Source: a virus. From it: a stretch of DNA of 32,552 nucleotides. Both the position numbers and the translations under genes were made by a program. This document shows, piece by piece, positions 8,000 to 15,370 of this stretch (position 1 is its first letter; every line of letters starts with the position of its first letter). The DNA lies in the IMG/VR virus record IMGVR_UViG_3300021503_000005, positions 1 through 32,552 of that record; one strand, given 5' to 3'. The notes under the pieces are model-generated. The model searched no databases and had not been told where the DNA came from. It saw only the letters and a list, made by a program, of their open reading frames with translations.

Positions 8000-8648
8000 C
8001 AGTTGATCCTGTTTTTACTACTTCAAAGACTACAATTCCAGGCATTGTTACAAGAAAAGCTGCTTTTAAAATAAATCGTTTATCCTTTTTCAACCGCAAA
8101 TTACACCAAGCGTCGAAAACTCCAACTCCGCTCGAAAAAGCATCGTGGAATACAATCAATGCTCCATTTTTACATAACTTGTAAAATAATTCTATCTCAG
8201 ATTCGACTGTTTCTTTAGAATGATTCCCATCTAAAAATACAAAATCAATTTCACCCGCATATTTAGTTAACTTTTCTCTTGTTGTTTCACTTAGACTATC
8301 TTCCCAGATTTCTTCGACAATTTCACTATTAACTCGATCTTTTATTTTATTCCAATATGCTCCTGTTGGGACTTCTGAACAATTATCTATAACGATTGTT
8401 TTCTTTATAGGAATTAAATCACGCAAAATTTTAGTAGTTCCTCCAAAAGCAATTCCTACATCAACTCCAAGATTAAAGTTGTATCCTTTTCGAGCTAACC
8501 AATAGATTAAGTAGGTTAGTTCATAGATATTCTGATAAAGTTTCAATCCATCAGGTTTGTAAGGAAATTCTTGATACCCCTCTCCAGGAGCATTACATCC
8601 TGCCTCGTATATTGTATTGTAAATGTGGTTAAATGTGTAGTCCGACAT
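7932..8648 (-). CDS. Class I SAM-dependent methyltransferase (Methyltransf_24/cephalosporin hydroxylase-like)
   Basis: This 238-residue protein has a Rossmann methyltransferase core. The glycine-rich motif I is GVDVGIAFGGTT (61-72), an acidic residue closes strand 2 (D88), and FLDGNHSKETVESEI (138-152) and ALIVFHDA (163-170) are the hallmark motifs of the Methyltransf_24 group. These enzymes often methylate sugars or small molecules in glycan clusters, which fits two flanking glycosyltransferase genes. The last ~25 residues are polar and low in complexity because they also encode the start of the next gene in another frame. Confidence 0.7.
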   Translation of the reverse strand: MSDYTFNHIYNTIYEAGCNAPGEGYQEFPYKPDGLKLYQNIYELTYLIYWLARKGYNFNLGVDVGIAFGGTTKILRDLIPIKKTIVIDNCSEVPTGAYWNKIKDRVNSEIVEEIWEDSLSETTREKLTKYAGEIDFVFLDGNHSKETVESEIELFYKLCKNGALIVFHDAFSSGVGVFDAWCNLRLKKDKRFILKAAFLVTMPGIVVFEVVKTGSTDDTMSNFDKNNSKTSKIKADNK

Positions 8649-8649
8649 T

Positions 8650-8865
8650 TTATTTCCCCATTAGCGTTGTGATTATTGTTTGAGTTGTTTGAACTATTAC
8701 AAGTCCAGCAGCTACCCAGAAAAACTTCTTTAGCCAAGATATATCATTTGTATTTTTTGCTATTTGGTCTATTAACGAGGGTAAATGATTACTAAACTTT
8801 TTATCTAACGCATCTATTCTATCAATTAAAGTCTGGATTAGAGTCGCTAAACCTTGTTCTTCCAT
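8650..8865 (-). CDS. Small membrane-anchored coiled-coil protein (XhlA-like)
   Basis: A 71-residue protein. I place the start at the ATG at 8865 (MEEQGLATL) because AAGGA lies seven bases upstream; an ATG at 8871 is too close to that site. An amphipathic helix (residues ~3-45, LIQTLIDRIDALDKKF) precedes one membrane segment (KKFFWVAAGLVIVQTTQTII). The layout resembles hemolysin XhlA family proteins that accompany holins, but such short proteins are hard to assign and could equally be a minor membrane protein. Confidence 0.5.
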   Translation of the reverse strand: MEEQGLATLIQTLIDRIDALDKKFSNHLPSLIDQIAKNTNDISWLKKFFWVAAGLVIVQTTQTIITTLMGK

Positions 8866-8867
8866 CG

Positions 8868-9065
8868 TCATTTCCTTATCATGTTGTATTTGAAGTCCTT
8901 CGTAACAGGTTCTTGTGGTTGTTTTATTAACAGAAGTGTCTTCAATACAATGTTTTTAGTTTCTGGAATCTCTCCAATAAACTTAAATCCTCTTAATAAA
9001 CAATCAGCGACAAGATTATCAGGAACACTAATTACTTTGTTTTTCGTATTTATCATTAACGGCAT
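8868..9065 (-). CDS. Small protein with a 'VNxxGKVxxVP' domain
   Basis: A 65-residue protein. The ATG at 9065 (MPLMIN) has AGAGG six bases upstream, inside the end of the glycosyltransferase gene. Residues 5-30 (INTKNKVISVPDNLVADCLL then GFKFIGE) resemble the first 30 residues of the neighbouring glycosyltransferase (LVNPHGRKVNVP), a short motif found in various phage proteins. Its stop overlaps the next gene's SD region. Function unknown. Confidence 0.5.
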   Translation of the reverse strand: MPLMINTKNKVISVPDNLVADCLLRGFKFIGEIPETKNIVLKTLLLIKQPQEPVTKDFKYNMIRK

Positions 9066-10029
9066 CAAAAACCTCTTTAACTGGTATTTCTAACATACAA
9101 GAACTATATTCTGAAGGACTACAACAATAATTATTATACTGAGTATTTATATAACAAGGTCGAAAACAAGGAGTATTCCCTTTCAGTTTTTGAATTATAT
9201 GAACATTATCGTAAAAAGCAGTAACTAATTTTCCATTGGTACTTCCAAACAATGTTATCATAGGTTTATTAAGAGCCCCAGCAATGTGTAATACTCCTGT
9301 ATCTGCAGTTACTATCAAATCCATCTGATCTATTACAGCCGCTAATCTTTCTTGACTTATTCCTACAACTTTATCAATACCTTCAAATGCTGTTTTAGTA
9401 TCAAATGTAATCGGTCTATATCCTGCATCTTTAAGCATTTTAGCTAACTCGTACCATCTATCTAATGGATATGATCTATTTTTATCCATTGTTTTTAATA
9501 TCAATGCAACTTTGTATTCTGATGTATCAAATCTTTCTTCTCTAAATTGTTTATTATATTTTATAGTTGGTTTTTTAGGTGTTACACCAAGTGCTTCTGC
9601 AAATAATTGAACTCTTCCTTTAAATGGCCTAAATTGATTCTGCTCTTTATGTCTTATACAAGGACAATTTAAATCATAATAAGAATAGAATTTACTTCTA
9701 TTTTCTTTATAGTTTAACACAAAAATATTATAATCTAAAAAATCAATGTTATCATCATACCGGAATAGCCAACTATATTGACCTAATGTTGTAATTGTTA
9801 CCTTACCTTTTTCTTTCGCTTTTGTTCTAACAGCTTCAGAAATCATTACCAGATCACCCAAGCCGCCAAAAGGTCTTTCAATCAAAATGGTATCTTTGTC
9901 TGCATTCTCATTGATAAAATATGTGTCCTCATATAAAGTCCACCCTTGTAAACATAATGTTTTATGGAAAATGCTTTGCCAGGCATTAGGGACATTTACT
10001 TTCCTTCCATGTGGATTTACCAAGTGCAT
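9028..10029 (-). CDS. Heptosyltransferase-like glycosyltransferase (GT9)
   Basis: This 333-residue protein has a short N-terminal VNPHGRKVNVP domain (1-35) followed by a GT-B glycosyltransferase. The nucleotide-sugar fold starts with ILIERPFGGLGDLVM (48-62, GGLGD loop) and ends with the GT9 signature D-T-G-x-x-H-x-A-x-A-L (243-252) and ITLFGST (258-264). GT9 enzymes include ADP-heptose:LPS heptosyltransferases. In a virion gene cluster, with a methyltransferase and a second glycosyltransferase, it may modify capsid proteins or host surface sugars. ATG at 10029 follows AAGGTG. Confidence 0.8.
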   Translation of the reverse strand: MHLVNPHGRKVNVPNAWQSIFHKTLCLQGWTLYEDTYFINENADKDTILIERPFGGLGDLVMISEAVRTKAKEKGKVTITTLGQYSWLFRYDDNIDFLDYNIFVLNYKENRSKFYSYYDLNCPCIRHKEQNQFRPFKGRVQLFAEALGVTPKKPTIKYNKQFREERFDTSEYKVALILKTMDKNRSYPLDRWYELAKMLKDAGYRPITFDTKTAFEGIDKVVGISQERLAAVIDQMDLIVTADTGVLHIAGALNKPMITLFGSTNGKLVTAFYDNVHIIQKLKGNTPCFRPCYINTQYNNYCCSPSEYSSCMLEIPVKEVFDAVNDKYEKQSN

Positions 10030-10051
10030 CTTTCACCTTTCTAATTATAAT

Positions 10052-10080
10052 ATAGAAGGGGGAAACTATCCCCCTTCTAT
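10052..10080 (-). terminator. Hairpin after the coat protein gene
   Basis: A perfect 12-bp stem (ATAGAAGGGGGA with TCCCCCTTCTAT) and a 5-base loop begin one base past the coat gene stop. The downstream minus-strand sequence is AT-rich but has no long U run, so this may be a partial terminator or an RNA-stabilising end that sets coat expression apart from the downstream genes. Confidence 0.65.
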
Positions 10081-10992
10081 TTATTCGCTGTATGTCGTAA
10101 TGACATCCACTCCGCATTTATCCCGCAGCACAATACATCCATACAGAATATCAATGCTGCACTGGACTCCTTTGTAGGTCATATTATAACCGTAAAGAAG
10201 TCTAATTACAACACCGTCTTGTTCCATATAGATGCCCGTTGCCCCCATTCCAGCGGGAGGTAATTCTAACGGTCTTGTAGCTAAGCAGAATGCGTTTCTA
10301 TGGAACGCTAAACCATGCGCCTGCTGAGGAGATGTACCGGCGATTACGATTCGAGGATCAGTTAATACATCGAAGCCGTGAATCCTTCCGATAGCTCCTT
10401 CTACAATGATTCCAGCGATTCCAATTTTCTCAGCAGATGTAAAGCGATCAATCTGTAACATTGCCTGGTCTTGCGAATCGTCAAGAACTAAGTAACGATT
10501 CTTATAAGGAATCTGATTATGATTCAGTTTCCTACGAGCTGCAAGAACTGTAGCTTCGTCAATGCTACCATCTTTAGTTACAGACTGACTCAAACTGGCA
10601 TACAAAGCGCATAAATCGGTATCTACAGCTGCTGAAATTACTTTAACTCCATCATCCATATATCCGATCATGTTTTTAACTGCACTTTGAGCCTCTGTTA
10701 CATCTTCGACTAAGAACGAAACGTCCTTATGCTTATTCAGAACCAGAGAATGCTTACTTCCAGCAGGAGCTTGAAGCTCAATCGGAGATCCCGCTTCTTT
10801 ATCTTTAGCAGTTAAAATGCCTCGCTCTCCAACATTGACAGTATCTCCCTTTCGAGCAATGGTCTCCTCAAAATCACGGTTTACCAACCTTGCCATTACT
10901 GCATTCTCGTGGAAAATACCAAGAGCGAAAGCTGCCCACATTTCTGGAATGAAAGCACTCTGATTTGAAGAAGTCATGTATGCGTCGGCCAT
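10081..10992 (-). CDS. Major capsid (coat) protein, P22 gp5-like/HK97 fold
   Basis: This 303-residue protein follows the scaffold gene. The start SNQSAFIPEMWA-x-x-x-L-x-x-x-HENAVMARLVNRDFE, then GDTVNVGERG, HKDVSFLVEDV, the A-x-DTDLCALYA helix and RYLVLDDSQ match the broad P22/phage coat family (HK97 fold). The context of scaffold upstream and a hairpin right behind the stop fits a highly expressed structural gene. ATG at 10992 follows AAAGGAATAAAA. Confidence 0.88.
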   Translation of the reverse strand: MADAYMTSSNQSAFIPEMWAAFALGIFHENAVMARLVNRDFEETIARKGDTVNVGERGILTAKDKEAGSPIELQAPAGSKHSLVLNKHKDVSFLVEDVTEAQSAVKNMIGYMDDGVKVISAAVDTDLCALYASLSQSVTKDGSIDEATVLAARRKLNHNQIPYKNRYLVLDDSQDQAMLQIDRFTSAEKIGIAGIIVEGAIGRIHGFDVLTDPRIVIAGTSPQQAHGLAFHRNAFCLATRPLELPPAGMGATGIYMEQDGVVIRLLYGYNMTYKGVQCSIDILYGCIVLRDKCGVDVITTYSE

Positions 10993-11020
10993 TTTTATTC
11001 CTTTCTTTCAAATCAACAAT

Positions 11021-11099
11021 GCAATCACAACGCCCTTGCATTTTAGGCTAACCGCAGTTATGACGCTCCTGCTTGAGCTAAGCGTAGTTATAACGCTAC
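11021..11099 (-). repeat. Three degenerate 16-bp repeats between scaffold and coat genes
   Basis: On the plus strand the copies are 11084-11099 (gtagttataacgctac), 11054-11069 (gcagttatgacgctcc) and a weaker 11021-11036 (gcaatcacaacgccc), spaced 30 and 33 bases. They lie in the 106-base gap before the coat gene start and form the leader of the coat message. Each can form a short hairpin (AGCGT with ACGCT in the first copy). Confidence 0.55.
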
Positions 11100-11839
11100 T
11101 ACTGAGCTGATCTTAATTCACCCGAAGAAGCCAGTTTAATTAACTGAGGCATGTTTTTCTGAATTTCTTCAGCAGACATTCCTTTTAATGAAGGGATATT
11201 AAGTGAACCTCCAATTTTTTGTCCAGGAGAGGATACTATATTATCTGCTACCAAATTAGCATTCTCAGGTCTTGAGATAAAAGCCTTTACGGCTTCTTCT
11301 GGGGATAGTTCCTTTTCTACCTCTGTTCCATTTTCTCCTTTTACTGTCATTGGGAAGGTAATTTTAATTTTACCTGTAGGTTTCCCTTTTTCATCTGTCT
11401 CTTCTTCAACAACAGCTAATTCCTCTAACATACTTACAATCTGTCTTGGATTGTAAGCTTTAACCTTTGTAGCCGCACTTAGAAGCGCATTATGAATCTT
11501 TTCTGTTTCATAACGAGTTTTCCAAGTATCTCGATTCTCTTTAATCTGATCAAGTTGACTCTGCAACTCTTTTCGAGTTTTCTCTAATTTACTCTGCCAT
11601 TTTTCTTCGCCAGACATGTTCGCATGTCGTAATTCTTCAAGCTCTTCTTCCAGTTTCTTCTTTTCTTCTGCAGTCATATTATGCTTATTCTCCAGTTGTT
11701 CAAGCAGACTTTTAGTTCTCTCCATTTGTTGGGTTAATTCTTCGATCTTCTTCTTAGCTTTTTCCTCGCCTCTCTGGATTCCAATGCTTACACCTTCGTC
11801 AATGATTTTTTGTCTTTCTTCGGGTGTTAGTTTGTCCAT
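11099..11839 (-). CDS. Scaffolding protein
   Basis: A 246-residue, highly charged protein. Residues ~5-125 are an almost continuous coiled coil (KKKIEELTQQMERTKSLLEQ and similar). The C-terminal third is less charged, with MSAEEIQKNMPQLIKL near the end. Size, coiled coil and place directly before the coat gene fit an internal scaffold that guides procapsid assembly and is then released. Confidence 0.82.
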   Translation of the reverse strand: MDKLTPEERQKIIDEGVSIGIQRGEEKAKKKIEELTQQMERTKSLLEQLENKHNMTAEEKKKLEEELEELRHANMSGEEKWQSKLEKTRKELQSQLDQIKENRDTWKTRYETEKIHNALLSAATKVKAYNPRQIVSMLEELAVVEEETDEKGKPTGKIKITFPMTVKGENGTEVEKELSPEEAVKAFISRPENANLVADNIVSSPGQKIGGSLNIPSLKGMSAEEIQKNMPQLIKLASSGELRSAQ

Positions 11840-11842
11840 TTT

Positions 11843-12292
11843 TCAACTCCTCATCTGTATGTGGAAATGATTCACACCTTTTCTTATTTTATGATATATT
11901 AAGAAGAAATCAAATTCACTTGTTTCATAATATCTCAAAACTCCTTCTACAGTATCAGGGTCTAAATTCCAAACCCGCAAATCAATCGCTTTCCAAAGTT
12001 CATGCGCTCCTACTACATTATGTAACCTATGCCCCTCTGGATACAACCGGTGTCTTTCTTCAAGAGTTCGATATACTTCAGTTATAATCAATTCTTTATC
12101 TTTCTCATATAGTCGAATAACAGAAGCAATCGAAAGCACTAATATGCGTAACTCTTTAGAAAGTCTTGAGTCAAAAAACTCTTTGTATTCATTCTCTGTC
12201 TTCCATCCTAAGACTTCAGGAATGAACAGCGATTTATCCATCTTACGCTCATAAACGTTCCGATGGATAAGATGTTCTTTGTAGAAGATCAT
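11843..12292 (-). CDS. M15-family peptidase, endolysin candidate
   Basis: This 149-residue protein carries the zinc ligands of M15 peptidases: H97 and D104 in GAHELWKAIDLR, and H142-F-H144 in NHFHIQ. The upstream ITEVYRTLEERHRLYPEG region also matches. M15 phage enzymes cut the L-Ala-D-Glu or D-Ala-D-Ala bonds of peptidoglycan. A two-TM protein ends right before it (the start overlaps that stop as AGATGA), which fits a holin-endolysin pair. MDKSLF at residue 18 is an alternative start. The family Ser of the SxH motif is replaced by Gly-Ala. Confidence 0.7.
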   Translation of the reverse strand: MIFYKEHLIHRNVYERKMDKSLFIPEVLGWKTENEYKEFFDSRLSKELRILVLSIASVIRLYEKDKELIITEVYRTLEERHRLYPEGHRLHNVVGAHELWKAIDLRVWNLDPDTVEGVLRYYETSEFDFFLIYHKIRKGVNHFHIQMRS

Positions 12293-12480
12293 CTCTTGTT
12301 TATGTATTTCTCCAATGATCTTAGTCCAAGTGCGGCACTAAAAATAATCAGCCACATCCACCCTTCTATCTTGTCTATGCAGAGTAGCCAAGTTGCCACG
12401 ATTGCTCCGATTACTTTAATTCCAAGTAATTTGCACAGTAAGTATTTGAATCTTTCCCATACTGATACTTTTTCACACAT
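12289..12480 (-). CDS. Holin-like small membrane protein
   Basis: A 63-residue protein. I place the start at the ATG at 12480 (MCEKVSVWERF), with GAGAGG eight bases upstream inside the end of the upstream gene; a longer in-frame version from 12576 would overlap that gene deeply and is unlikely. Two membrane segments (GIKVIGAIVATWLLCI and WMWLIIFSAALGL) with a short acidic turn and a basic end (EKYINKR) form a class II holin layout. It is directly followed by the M15 peptidase gene. Confidence 0.6.
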   Translation of the reverse strand: MCEKVSVWERFKYLLCKLLGIKVIGAIVATWLLCIDKIEGWMWLIIFSAALGLRSLEKYINKR

Positions 12481-12814
12481 CGTCCAACCTCTCCAAACGT
12501 TCTGAGTATATAGGTATCCCCCATTCTTTAGCTGCTTTAACTTCTTTCCTTGCTCCTTTAGATTCTTCCCAATCATCTAATACAACTAACATGTTACAAT
12601 CTTTAAGTAAAACTAAATCACCTTCTAAAAAATCTTCCCATCCTGTTATTTTACATCTATGTTCAAAATTCGCTGTATTCATATGCGGACATATCACAGT
12701 AAACCCAATGTCCCATAATTTAGCAGATACTTGAGCTGCTTTTTCAATATTCTTTTCAACGTCTCCACTATACTTACCAGCTACATACACTTTAATATTA
12801 CGTAGATTAACCAT
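12473..12814 (-). CDS. DUF4406/nucleoside 2-deoxyribosyltransferase-like protein
   Basis: A 113-residue protein starting at the ATG at 12814 (MVNLRNIKVYVAG); a GTG at 12850 would add 12 residues. The start KVYVAGKYSGD, then a helix ending LWDIGF, VICPHMNTANFE, and the end DCNMLVVLDDWEESKGARKEVKAAKEWGIPIY are typical of the DUF4406/DUF1937 branch of the nucleoside deoxyribosyltransferase superfamily. Phages often carry such proteins, and roles in nucleotide salvage or signalling have been suggested. A place among lysis and head genes gives no clear hint of its job. Confidence 0.65.
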   Translation of the reverse strand: MVNLRNIKVYVAGKYSGDVEKNIEKAAQVSAKLWDIGFTVICPHMNTANFEHRCKITGWEDFLEGDLVLLKDCNMLVVLDDWEESKGARKEVKAAKEWGIPIYSERLERLDDV

Positions 12815-12851
12815 AATTACAAATATCCATAAATTACGTTTTGGCCACACT

Positions 12852-13307
12852 TCACAATGTCTCCACTAAAATTATCCCGCAAGCTGCTCCAATTACTAAC
12901 AACTGGGCATAAAACCAGGGAGAATTACTTTTTTCAACAGTTATAATCTTCTCTATCTTATTTTCAATTATTACGGTATCAACTGGAATAGATAACAGAT
13001 AATTTAATCCTACATTCTGGAATAGATTCTCTCTTAAATTGTATTCTACCGTTAAATCAATAACTAAAGTATCATTATTAACAATTCCAGCAGTATCAAG
13101 AATAGCTACAGAATCCTCAATTACTGGAATAAACTTTTTAATGTAAACAGTATCTTTGACAGTTACAGTATCTTGAATATAAAGTGTATCAGTTGTTTTA
13201 TTCAGAATTATCGGAGGAGGGGTTTGCGTCTCCTTTGTTATTAGAAGAGTTATTACTAAAGCCACCACCGCTATTATTAAGAGAATCTCTGCTACGTCCT
13301 CTTTCAT
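12852..13307 (-). CDS. Two-TM protein with extracytoplasmic middle, spanin-like candidate
   Basis: A 151-residue protein with an N-terminal membrane segment (residues ~6-24, AEILLIIAVVALVITLLI), a polar beta-like middle with TDTLYIQDTVTVKDTVY repeats, and a C-terminal membrane segment (~130-148, AQLLVIGAACGIILV). It starts at 13307 with AGGAGG six bases upstream, deep inside the portal gene (110-base overlap in another frame). The topology and lysis neighbours suggest a unimolecular spanin or another envelope protein; no motif proves it. Confidence 0.45.
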   Translation of the reverse strand: MKEDVAEILLIIAVVALVITLLITKETQTPPPIILNKTTDTLYIQDTVTVKDTVYIKKFIPVIEDSVAILDTAGIVNNDTLVIDLTVEYNLRENLFQNVGLNYLLSIPVDTVIIENKIEKIITVEKSNSPWFYAQLLVIGAACGIILVETL

Positions 13308-14700
13308 TTTCTTCCTCCTCTATTGCTTTATAAATCTCTTTCAACTCTTCTTCAGTAGCATTAGGTAGATATTTAGGAACAAGGTATTTCTTAAATTGAA
13401 TATTAAATCGTTTAGATAAATCCATTGTCAATATATCCATTGCGGCTTTCGTCTCTTTATCTAATGCTCTAACATCAAAATTACGTGGATAAACAACTGA
13501 AACTTTACTTGAAATAGTTTCTTGAGCTTCGAGCAAACTTTCAATATGAGCTCCCTTTTTAACTTGTTCCCAGGCAAACACACAAGCAGTTATTTTCATC
13601 TCAGTTTCAGCGAGTGTTTTAGCCTTAGTACTTAATGCTTGATTAGTATCCACGAAATCAAAAGCTTTAGCAATACCAGATTCAATCACTTGTGTCCGAT
13701 GCACCATTCCACTACGTTCTAAGGATGCTAAGCGATAAATCTCTCTTATTCCTCTATCAATCCAATCAATAAACAGCTGAGCTTGTGAGGCATCTGGAGC
13801 AATGAAAACCGGCACTTTAGTATCTTTCTCGTATGTAAAGGCTTCAGCTGTTCCAATCTTCTCTATTCCAGTATCCTTTTCTCCACTACTTTCAACTGCT
13901 AATAAACTAAATGTCTGATCATATAGAATAGAGTCTAACAAAGAACACCAGTTAAAAATACCTCGATTAACTCTGGCAATATCTTTAATCATTGACTTAC
14001 CAATAATAGAATCATCATCTTCATTAGGGTAGTGGTTAATAGGTATAATAGGAACAAACCCTAAACTATTTTTACCTGAATCAAGTTCAATCCCACTCTC
14101 ATTGAATTTAACCCAACTATCTTTCATCCATAATATAAACTCTAAGTTATAGTTCCTTGTTACAAGTGGATTAGAATCTTCTAATACAGCGAATCTTAGT
14201 AAAATCCATTCAAAACCACCCTGTTTATCTAATGACCAATCAACAACATTAAACGGCTTCAATATACGAATAAATGGTCTCTGTTTATACACCGCTGTTA
14301 TGATTTCAGGTGTACCTTCTTGATCAACGTCAACAGTAGCAAATGATGTACCAAATATAGCTGATAATGTATTAGCTTTACTCATCATCTCATCAATATT
14401 ATCTCCTTTACCAGAAGCGTTCTTGCGGAAATTAACTAACCACTCCTCTTCACCGCTTCTCTCTATTCTGGCGGAGTAAATAAACTGATTATAAATATCA
14501 ATCACAGGAGCGCAATAGTTATAATAATATGCTCTTTTCAACCTTTTATTATATCTCGCTGTCGTTTCAACTCGATGGGAGAATAAATTAGTTGGAGTAA
14601 TATAAATACTTCCTCCAATGTAACTTTGCCAAAAGAAGTTCCATTCAGGTAAATTACTTAAGTATTCAGGATGCCTTCTTTCAATTACAATCTTATTCAC
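13198..14700 (-). CDS. Portal protein
   Basis: A 500-residue protein following terminase genes. It shows a portal-type layout: an N-terminal helical region (HRVETTARYNKRLKRAYYYNY), the wing (SAIFGTSFATVDVDQEG), GFVPIIPINHYP, a long stem/crown helix set (IARVNRGIFNWCSLLDSILYDQ; ALSTKAKTLAETEMKI), and an acidic then Ser/Asn/Gly-rich tail. The portal is the dodecameric DNA channel at the capsid vertex. The start is a GTG at 14700 with AAGGAG upstream. The C-terminal 36 residues are overprinted by the next gene. Confidence 0.82.
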   Translation of the reverse strand: MNKIVIERRHPEYLSNLPEWNFFWQSYIGGSIYITPTNLFSHRVETTARYNKRLKRAYYYNYCAPVIDIYNQFIYSARIERSGEEEWLVNFRKNASGKGDNIDEMMSKANTLSAIFGTSFATVDVDQEGTPEIITAVYKQRPFIRILKPFNVVDWSLDKQGGFEWILLRFAVLEDSNPLVTRNYNLEFILWMKDSWVKFNESGIELDSGKNSLGFVPIIPINHYPNEDDDSIIGKSMIKDIARVNRGIFNWCSLLDSILYDQTFSLLAVESSGEKDTGIEKIGTAEAFTYEKDTKVPVFIAPDASQAQLFIDWIDRGIREIYRLASLERSGMVHRTQVIESGIAKAFDFVDTNQALSTKAKTLAETEMKITACVFAWEQVKKGAHIESLLEAQETISSKVSVVYPRNFDVRALDKETKAAMDILTMDLSKRFNIQFKKYLVPKYLPNATEEELKEIYKAIEEEENERGRSRDSLNNSGGGFSNNSSNNKGDANPSSDNSE

Positions 14701-14710
14701 ACAATCTCCT

Positions 14711-14947
14711 TTATGTCCTTGCTGAAGGATGTGCCTTAAGCCAATCTCTTACTTGTTGTGCAGATTTAAACACACTCTTATCAAATCTTAAAGCTTGTGT
14801 CTCCCATTTACCCGTCTTCTTATTTTTACCTCTTATCTTACTAACTCCTCCACCTATGTCAAGGGTTCTCATTGTACTATAGAGTCCTGGATTACGGATA
14901 CGAAGACGATATTGCGACCATCCCTTCTTAGTTTCAAGACCTGGCAT
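14711..14947 (-). CDS. Small basic head-cluster protein
   Basis: A 78-residue basic protein between portal and terminase regions. The pattern Y-R-L-R-x-x-NPG-x-Y-x-T-x-R, then a glycine-rich turn, K-x-GK-W-E-T-Q-A-L-RFDKS-x-F and VRDWLKAHP resembles a short domain common in phage head gene clusters (W..QS.RF..x.W). In other phages it appears fused to or beside prohead protease or portal proteins. Function unknown. ATG at 14947 follows TAGGAG. Confidence 0.55.
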   Translation of the reverse strand: MPGLETKKGWSQYRLRIRNPGLYSTMRTLDIGGGVSKIRGKNKKTGKWETQALRFDKSVFKSAQQVRDWLKAHPSART

Positions 14948-14957
14948 AGTAACTCTC

Positions 14958-15215
14958 CTAACCTATACCAACAGACCTTCGAGCTTTCTCTATTCCTTCA
15001 AGTCCTGTCCGAGCTTCTCCCAGTTCTTCTAACGAATGAGATATATTAACTCCTGGCTTACCTTGCTTATATAAAAACTGATTAGCTTCAGTTATAAGTC
15101 CTCTAAGCTGCTCAGCTCTATTATACGGCAAAACTCTTAACATATCTTCTACTGTTGGGTTAATATGTTCCATTAACCCTTGTATAATTTTTACTGCTTG
15201 TTCATTGGTCTCCAT
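14958..15215 (-). CDS. Hypothetical small helical protein
   Basis: An 85-residue, mainly helical, mildly acidic protein (METNEQAVKIIQGLMEH at the start; SLEELGEARTGLEGIEKARR near the end). ATG at 15215 follows GGATG. It overlaps the end of the upstream gene by 25 bases. I do not recognise a family. Its place suggests a role in the head or in packaging. Confidence 0.5.
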   Translation of the reverse strand: METNEQAVKIIQGLMEHINPTVEDMLRVLPYNRAEQLRGLITEANQFLYKQGKPGVNISHSLEELGEARTGLEGIEKARRSVGIG

Positions 15216-15370
15216 TCTTCACATCCTTTTTTATTTATAGATACAACTACTAAAGGTGTTCTTAGCAAACAAACTCCTCTGCGAACAAACCTCTTATCAA
15301 AATACATTAACAGTTTCCTATTGTAACTATACGCTTTAAAATACTGGCAGTTACCACAAATCTTATTCAA
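15191..15370 (-). CDS. Small Cys-rich (zinc-binding) protein
   Basis: A 59-residue protein from a TTG at 15370 with GGAGAG nine bases upstream, inside the end of the large terminase gene. The pattern CGNCQYFK near the N-terminus, then GVCLL and GCEEWRPM, matches a compact four-Cys metal site that recurs in small phage proteins. A longer TTG start at 15421 is possible. Function unknown. Confidence 0.5.
   Translation of the reverse strand: MNKICGNCQYFKAYSYNRKLLMYFDKRFVRRGVCLLRTPLVVVSINKKGCEEWRPMNKQ

Noticed and set aside
8543-8737. A 64-codon minus-strand frame
   Set aside because: It lies across the methyltransferase start and the XhlA-like gene, has Asn-rich low complexity and no ribosome site; it is a shadow.
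12289-12576. A longer 95-residue form of the holin-like gene
   Set aside because: It would overlap the DUF4406 gene by about 100 bases and lacks an SD; the ATG at 12480 has a good site and gives a standard two-TM holin length.
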